Positions 40,901 through 41,694 of a DNA stretch of 41,694 nucleotides are shown piece by piece. This stretch comes from an uncultured Clostridia bacterium. GTDB lineage: Bacteria; Bacillota; Clostridia; TANB77; CAG-508. A model generated the notes under the pieces. The model was not told the origin of the DNA and ran no database searches. It saw only the letters and a program-made list of their open reading frames with translations. The DNA lies in contig CAKOVP010000007.1 in NCBI GenBank assembly GCA_934122035.1, forward strand, positions 1 through 41,694, written 5' to 3'. Made by a program: the position numbers and the translations under genes. Every line of letters starts with the position of its first letter. The stretch's first letter is position 1.

Positions 40901-40931
40901 AAAAACAGGCATCTCGTGAATGCCTGTTTTT
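40901..40931. terminator. Shared bidirectional terminator of small RNA and peptide gene
   Basis: 12-bp perfect stem AAAAACAGGCAT (40901-40912) and ATGCCTGTTTTT (40920-40931), loop CTCGTGA. T runs of 5 on the plus strand and 7 on the minus strand. It is 3 bases beyond the peptide stop codon, so both RNAs end here and overlap in about 31 bases. Confidence 0.9.
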
Positions 40932-40934
40932 CTA

Positions 40935-41066
40935 TTACTGAAATAAATCAATAATAGATTTTAGTACTTCCGCAACCGCTAAAGCTTGCTTTAAAATCTT
41001 ATGTAAGTTCTTTAGTAACTTTACGATTTTGTCAGTACCACTTCTCTTCTGTTTACGACAAGACAT
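40935..41066 (-). CDS. Small basic amphipathic peptide, candidate type I toxin (43 aa)
   Basis: The ATG at 41066 has an exceptionally strong ribosome binding site, GAAAGGAGGTG, 5 bases before it. The peptide starts MSCRKQKRSG, a basic head, then forms a predicted amphipathic helix from about residue 13 (DKIVKLLKNLHKILKQALAV, then AEVLKSIIDLFQ), with hydrophobic residues every three to four positions. It has no clear uninterrupted membrane helix or signal peptide, so it resembles amphipathic membrane-active toxins such as TisB more than Fst. A longer frame exists upstream but passes through the promoter. A minus-strand promoter lies at 41106-41138 and the shared terminator follows the stop. 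I know no family for it; a toxin role rests on the antisense layout. Confidence 0.72.
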   Translation of the reverse strand: MSCRKQKRSGTDKIVKLLKNLHKILKQALAVAEVLKSIIDLFQ

Positions 41067-41069
41067 AAT
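41055..41069 (+). repeat. Direct repeat copy 2 (peptide start codon)
   Basis: ACGACAAGACATAAT on the plus strand. On the minus strand it reads ATTATGTCTTGTCGT, covering the peptide's start codon and codons 2-4. Confidence 0.95.
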
Positions 41070-41105
41070 CTCACCTCCTTTCAGGGGACATGTCCACCAT
41101 TTAGT

Positions 41106-41138
41106 ATTATATAACAAATAAAATGCGAAGTTTGTCAA
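41106..41138 (-). promoter_or_regulatory. Promoter of the small peptide gene
   Basis: Minus strand TTGACA (41133-41138) and TATAAT (41106-41111), spacing 21; using the overlapping TATATA (41108-41113) spacing is 19. Both are longer than ideal, so the promoter may be modest or regulated. The transcript would start near 41099, about 33 bases before the ATG. Confidence 0.55.
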
Positions 41139-41180
41139 AACACGCGGTTTTACATAAAAAGTTTAAATTTTTTATAAAAC

Positions 41181-41210
41181 TTGCTAAAATGGGGCATTTA
41201 GTGTTATAAT
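41181..41210 (+). promoter_or_regulatory. Promoter of the O-methyltransferase gene
   Basis: TTGCTA (41181-41186), 18-base spacer, TATAAT (41205-41210), about 50 bases before the start codon. Confidence 0.65.
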
Positions 41211-41260
41211 TAATGTCGAGTTTATAAGAAGTGAGATAATATATAAGAGGGAAAAGTAAA

Positions 41261-41694
41261 ATGAACAAAAATGAACTACTAAAAATAAAAGAATATGCAC
41301 TAGAAAGACATATTCCAATTATAATGGATGACACATTAGAAGTTATAGATAAATATTTAACTGAGAAGAAACCAGAAAAAATACTTGAAATTGGTACAGC
41401 TGTTGGATATTCTGCAATGTGTTTCTCAGAGTATTTAAAAGACGGTGGAAAGATTGACACAATTGAAAGAGATGAAGAAAGAATTGCAGAAGCTAAAGAA
41501 AATATAAAAAAAGTTGGAGTAGAAGAAAAAATAAATATATATGAGGGAGACGCCGTTGAAATCCTTCCAACTATGAATGATAAATATGATGTTGTATTTA
41601 TTGATGCTGCTAAAGGTAAGTATCCATTTTTCTTGGAGCATGCATTGAGAATGTTAAAAGATGATGGAATAATTTTTGCAGATAATATTTTGTA
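41261..41694 (+). CDS. O-methyltransferase, TrmR (YrrM)-like, 3' truncated
   Basis: The first 144 codons of a SAM-dependent O-methyltransferase; the gene runs off the window. Visible motifs are ILEIGTAVGYSAMCFSEYL (SAM-binding loop), IDTIERDEERIAEAKENIKK (ribose-binding acidic residue), VVFIDAAKGKYPFFLEHAL (metal-binding Asp) and IIFADNIL. This is the PF01596 pattern; B. subtilis TrmR (YrrM) of this family methylates 5-hydroxyuridine in tRNA wobble positions. The usual neighbours downstream (peptidase U32) would confirm the name but are outside. AGAGGGAAAAG precedes the ATG. Confidence 0.88.
   Translation, partial: MNKNELLKIKEYALERHIPIIMDDTLEVIDKYLTEKKPEKILEIGTAVGYSAMCFSEYLKDGGKIDTIERDEERIAEAKENIKKVGVEEKINIYEGDAVEILPTMNDKYDVVFIDAAKGKYPFFLEHALRMLKDDGIIFADNIL

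Larger units (their letters stand above)
40834..40931 (+). ncRNA. Structured small RNA, candidate type I antitoxin (about 98 nt)
   Basis: No coding frame of note. Hairpin 1: TGTAACA (40834-40840) pairs with TGTTACA (40855-40861) and displays a 14-base loop, ACGACAAGACATAA. Hairpin 2: GCAAT/ATTGC closed by a GAAA tetraloop (40885-40898). Hairpin 3: the shared terminator (40901-40931). The loop of hairpin 1 with the next base is identical to plus-strand 41055-41069, which means it is fully complementary to the start region of the small peptide mRNA made from the other strand. The RNA also contains AGGG...CCACC (40871-40884), partly repeated at 41083-41098 at the 5' end of that mRNA. This matches RNA II of par-type type I toxin-antitoxin loci. 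Expression is inferred. Confidence 0.7.

Noticed and set aside
40834..40931. Cis-acting riboswitch controlling the downstream methyltransferase
   Set aside because: The RNA ends in a strong terminator over 300 bases before that gene, which has its own promoter, and it matches no riboswitch class I know. The antisense match to the peptide start explains its loop better.

Overview
The window looks like chromosome from an AT-rich, endospore-forming member of the Clostridia, probably an uncultured gut lineage. I infer this from the very low GC, AGGAGG-type ribosome binding sites, a glmS ribozyme, sporulation genes (bofA, yqfC, yqfD, a PdaA-like deacetylase), an agr quorum-sensing locus and RNase J. 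I cannot name a species. No rRNA, CRISPR array, transposase or prophage block is visible. A family of about a dozen short palindromic repeats (core GGGGACGTCCC between CGCCC and GGGCG arms) is scattered through the intergenic spaces.

Layout. 1-962: end of a leucine-rich-repeat surface protein, a small unknown gene, and tRNA-Gly(GCC). 1047-7283: RNase J and glutamyl-tRNA synthetase (+), then EngB and seryl-tRNA synthetase (-). 7483-9138: a CaCA-type exchanger, a DUF2508/YaaL protein and BofA. 9238-11387: glmS with its self-cleaving ribozyme leader (-). 11472-16181: a free-standing RNA polymerase alpha-CTD-like protein, UvrC, and a 716-residue protein joining a sigma-region-4-like helix-turn-helix to three alpha-CTD-like modules, followed by a tiny overlapping gene. 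16376-21301: surface and secreted proteins (a small membrane protein, a type IV pilin-like protein, a papain-family protease with Ig-like repeats and a sortase-like tail). 21409-23196: an RlmI/RlmK-like methyltransferase and an RluA-type pseudouridine synthase. 23455-26610: agrBD (+) facing agrAC (-). 26820-33045: PdaA-like deacetylase, yqfC, yqfD, an unknown 409-residue protein, ybeY, a diacylglycerol kinase-PAP2 fusion and a DUF3048 protein. 33187-33576: an isolated cassette for a small protein of unusual base composition. 33823-36146: a PF06541 membrane protein, an oxidoreductase remnant, a RusA-type nuclease and a P-loop/Asp23 fusion. 36263-40675: a cmk-plsC fusion, an S1-domain protein and TypA/BipA. 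41261-end: the start of a TrmR-like O-methyltransferase.

The most notable object is at about 40801-41138. A 43-residue basic amphipathic peptide gene on the minus strand converges on a small structured RNA on the plus strand. They share one bidirectional terminator. The first hairpin loop of the RNA carries a 15-base sequence complementary to the start-codon region of the peptide mRNA. A weaker second pair of repeats lies alongside in the same order. This is the layout of the par/Fst type I toxin-antitoxin systems, but the peptide does not look like Fst, so this may be an undescribed type I system.

Other items worth attention are the sigma-like/alpha-CTD fusion, the split and convergent agr locus with an unusual signal-peptide core, the PAP2 domain lacking its catalytic histidines, the P-loop/Asp23 fusion, and the small GC-richer gene whose ribosome binding site can be sequestered by its own coding sequence.
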